Source: Promethearchaeota archaeon (GTDB lineage: Archaea > Asgardarchaeota > Lokiarchaeia > Sigynarchaeales > SOKP01). From it: DNA of 14,306 nucleotides. The stretch is from the NCBI GenBank assembly GCA_019057775.1, contig JAHLWT010000057.1:1-14306 (forward strand), in the 5' to 3' direction. Below the pieces are notes generated by a model. The model saw nothing but the letters and a program-made list of their open reading frames with translations. It was not told where the DNA came from and ran no database searches. The position numbers were made by a program, and so were the translations under genes. This document shows positions 13,901 through 14,306 of this stretch, in pieces. Position 1 is the first letter of the stretch. Each line of letters begins with the position of its first letter.

Positions 13901-14094
13901 TTTTTAAAAATTTAAGTATTAATGAAACAGAAGAGATCGTTTATTACATCAATAAAAATAAGAAAGATGTAAGTGATATTATTTCTCAGATAAAAACTTT
14001 AGAACAAAAAATAGATAATGATATTTTTGATCTGTATAATATTTCAGATGAAGAAAGAAAAATAATTGAGAAAAGATTTCCTGACAGATATTGA
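10981..14094 (+). CDS. Type IIG restriction-modification enzyme (N6-adenine methyltransferase with PD-(D/E)xK nuclease)
   Basis: A single 1037-residue chain that methylates adenine in its own recognition site and cuts unmethylated DNA. The N-terminal nuclease shows D73 in GDGRVEF, the E-x-K of IIELKG (E94, K96) and Q119 in DQAFFYA. A helical linker includes the family motif IPRYNGGLF (YNGGLF at 299-304). The methyltransferase begins with GIYYTP (412-417), has motif I DIACGSGAF (467-475) for S-adenosylmethionine and motif IV NPPY (591-594), which marks N6-adenine amino-methyltransferases of the Eco57I type. Residues about 750-1037 would hold the target recognition domain. There is no separate S subunit or BREX gene beside it, and the intact nuclease argues against PglX. 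No ribosome-binding site is seen before the ATG; a weak TATA-like element at 10931-10939 would give a short leader. Recognition sequence unknown. Confidence 0.92.
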   Translation: MKNNLFNLARLREMCDIEVPIEKVEIVKEWHKMIKNKELMGEVENYINFTFKILHRLLDYTESDIAFEHSYGDGRVEFSIKDPKKKENYRMIIELKGQNIDLDKIQKRKGKTDRSPVDQAFFYAIASRSVQWIIVSNYNETRIYNYYKKRRFISFTASDLLDKENLKIFIGLLSRKFFLDHLIADKALKETLIVEQKFTNEFYKLYHSTRLEIIRQLLDTKKFEQNLIIHLSQTLLNRILFIAYAEDCGLLPSETLTRTILSPIKSRDVSIDRQEIWHKLNLLFIDLNEGKSDKEIPRYNGGLFSENLGKIILYDLVDKKKDVKSINKYHNFNYDKINEHLEIYRENLNPIFKNFLVLVSLNYQDQVNVEIFGHIFEQSVIDIENLKKKGLETLANKRTVKRKSKGKRKKEGIYYTPEIITSEITRNSIIKYLSEQDDVFNLENLLIEYDDNIEKLEAKLRSIRILDIACGSGAFLSQALDILAEIYENINTIKINKGFYKGDTLQKFIDIYGVKIDIVKNSLYGADISEDAIEIAQVSLFLKLAHKGYQLPDLQNNFYNGNSIIDSNEVIENPLNWNDIDKMPFDVIITNPPYIPTESMEDKKKAYYSENYSVYRKYDTSTIFIEKALDLLKPNGILGIIIPLTWQTGENYELFRNNLFKKAKLIKLINLPFDIFPDAYIDTCIAIFQKKPFQDEDYFLTYQFEKNYKLATLHIEEWEKISSDNILNHDQKSVYTSNYYYTLWNKIINLKESMNFKSLGNITISTQGYHAGKYNRRGIKSTENDFPFYEEGKANRHYIIIDKKSYVDMSDWNNLVKFYSPSKIFIRRIINRQDRLMAFYFKDKLLTTKDYNPFVLKEEDNWNERIDYNYLTAILNSKLISFLYIGFSAIALKDDFRQTVLKKLRFLPIPIADNEIQMKIKDIQIKLNSKYIEFEEKKELIGKTLSIKYKDKIRKGITKLYEINIWKDDDLNKVFKNLSINETEEIVYYINKNKKDVSDIISQIKTLEQKIDNDIFDLYNISDEERKIIEKRFPDRY

Positions 14095-14249
14095 TTAAAT
14101 GAATATAGAAATCGGAATTTTGCTAAAATCGACAATTGGTTGTTTTGGTTCTCTGAAATTCTATTGTTATCTAATGATCATATAAAAATCAGTTTATTTA
14201 ATTTGAATCAAGAGTTTTCAATTTCATACCTAATTTTGGGCATTCAATA

Positions 14250-14269
14250 TGAAATTTTATGAAATTTCA
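14250..14269. repeat. Short hairpin downstream of the type IIG gene
   Basis: TGAAATTT (14250-14257) and AAATTTCA (14262-14269) form a perfect 8-bp stem with a four-base loop. No T-run follows, and it lies 156 bases after the stop codon, so it is a weak terminator candidate. The remaining bases after 14094 contain no credible gene on either strand. Confidence 0.3.
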
Positions 14270-14306
14270 CAATTGTTGTCGATCTGAATTTATTTATCTT
14301 ATTAAT

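Noticed and set aside
10981..14094. PglX of a BREX system or HsdM of a type I system
   Set aside because: The nuclease motif D...ExK is in the same chain, and no BREX genes (brxA, brxB, brxC, pglZ, brxL) or HsdS/HsdR genes are present.
1..14306. CRISPR arrays, tRNA or rRNA genes, insertion sequences, integrase or attachment repeats
   Set aside because: Looked for on both strands; no regularly spaced repeats, cloverleaf, transposase motif or long terminal repeats were found by eye.

Overview
The window is very A+T-rich (by eye about a quarter to 30% G+C), with genes on the + strand only, AGA-dominated arginine codons and many ATA isoleucine codons. Several genes are preceded by TATA-box-like elements about 25 bases from a plausible transcription start, one of them apparently giving a leaderless or nearly leaderless message. 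No well-spaced bacterial -35/-10 pair was seen. Other starts carry AAGGT or GAGG ribosome-binding sites. I lean towards a low-G+C archaeon, possibly an Asgard or similar lineage, but a low-G+C bacterium is not excluded. No rRNA, tRNA, CRISPR array, integrase or transposase was seen, so the assignment rests on style rather than on a marker gene.

Layout. Bases 1-260 hold a decayed fragment with a DEAH-type Walker B motif and then a run of T. Bases 304-346 form a compact promoter with a perfect 10-bp inverted repeat over the TATA box. It drives a two-gene module (355-3005): a 62-residue protein and an 819-residue Rad50/SMC-like ABC ATPase with an internal CxxC and a C-terminal zinc ribbon. After a 112-base gap with its own TATA-like element comes a complete Wadjet (JetABCD; MukF/MukE/MukB-like plus a Toprim nuclease) operon, 3118-9478. 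Next is a gap with a possible coding relic, a 219-residue helical protein of unknown function (9782-10441), two overlapping tandem genes for tiny paralogous Cys4 proteins (10523-10823) that are easily missed, and a 1037-residue type IIG restriction-methylation enzyme (10981-14094). The final 200 bases show only a short hairpin.

How it fits together. This is a defence island. JetA, JetB and JetC are expected to form a loop-extruding SMC complex that senses small circular DNA, and JetD to cut it. The type IIG enzyme would mark self DNA by N6-adenine methylation and cut unmarked DNA. The 62-residue/819-residue pair is a second SMC-type ATPase module immediately upstream, probably an independent defence system whose biochemical role I cannot name. 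The same 12-base signal GAGGGAGATTAA (ribosome-binding site plus stop codon) joins genes in both modules, and a related signal joins jetB to jetC, so translation is tightly coupled.

The most unusual points are these: jetD has no canonical start at its proper N-terminus, and its open frame runs upstream into the end of jetC with a C-x-C...C-x-x-H pattern; the tiny Cys4 protein pair; the uncharacterised ATPase with a helical, zinc-ribbon C-terminus; and the symmetrical operator-like site at the island promoter.
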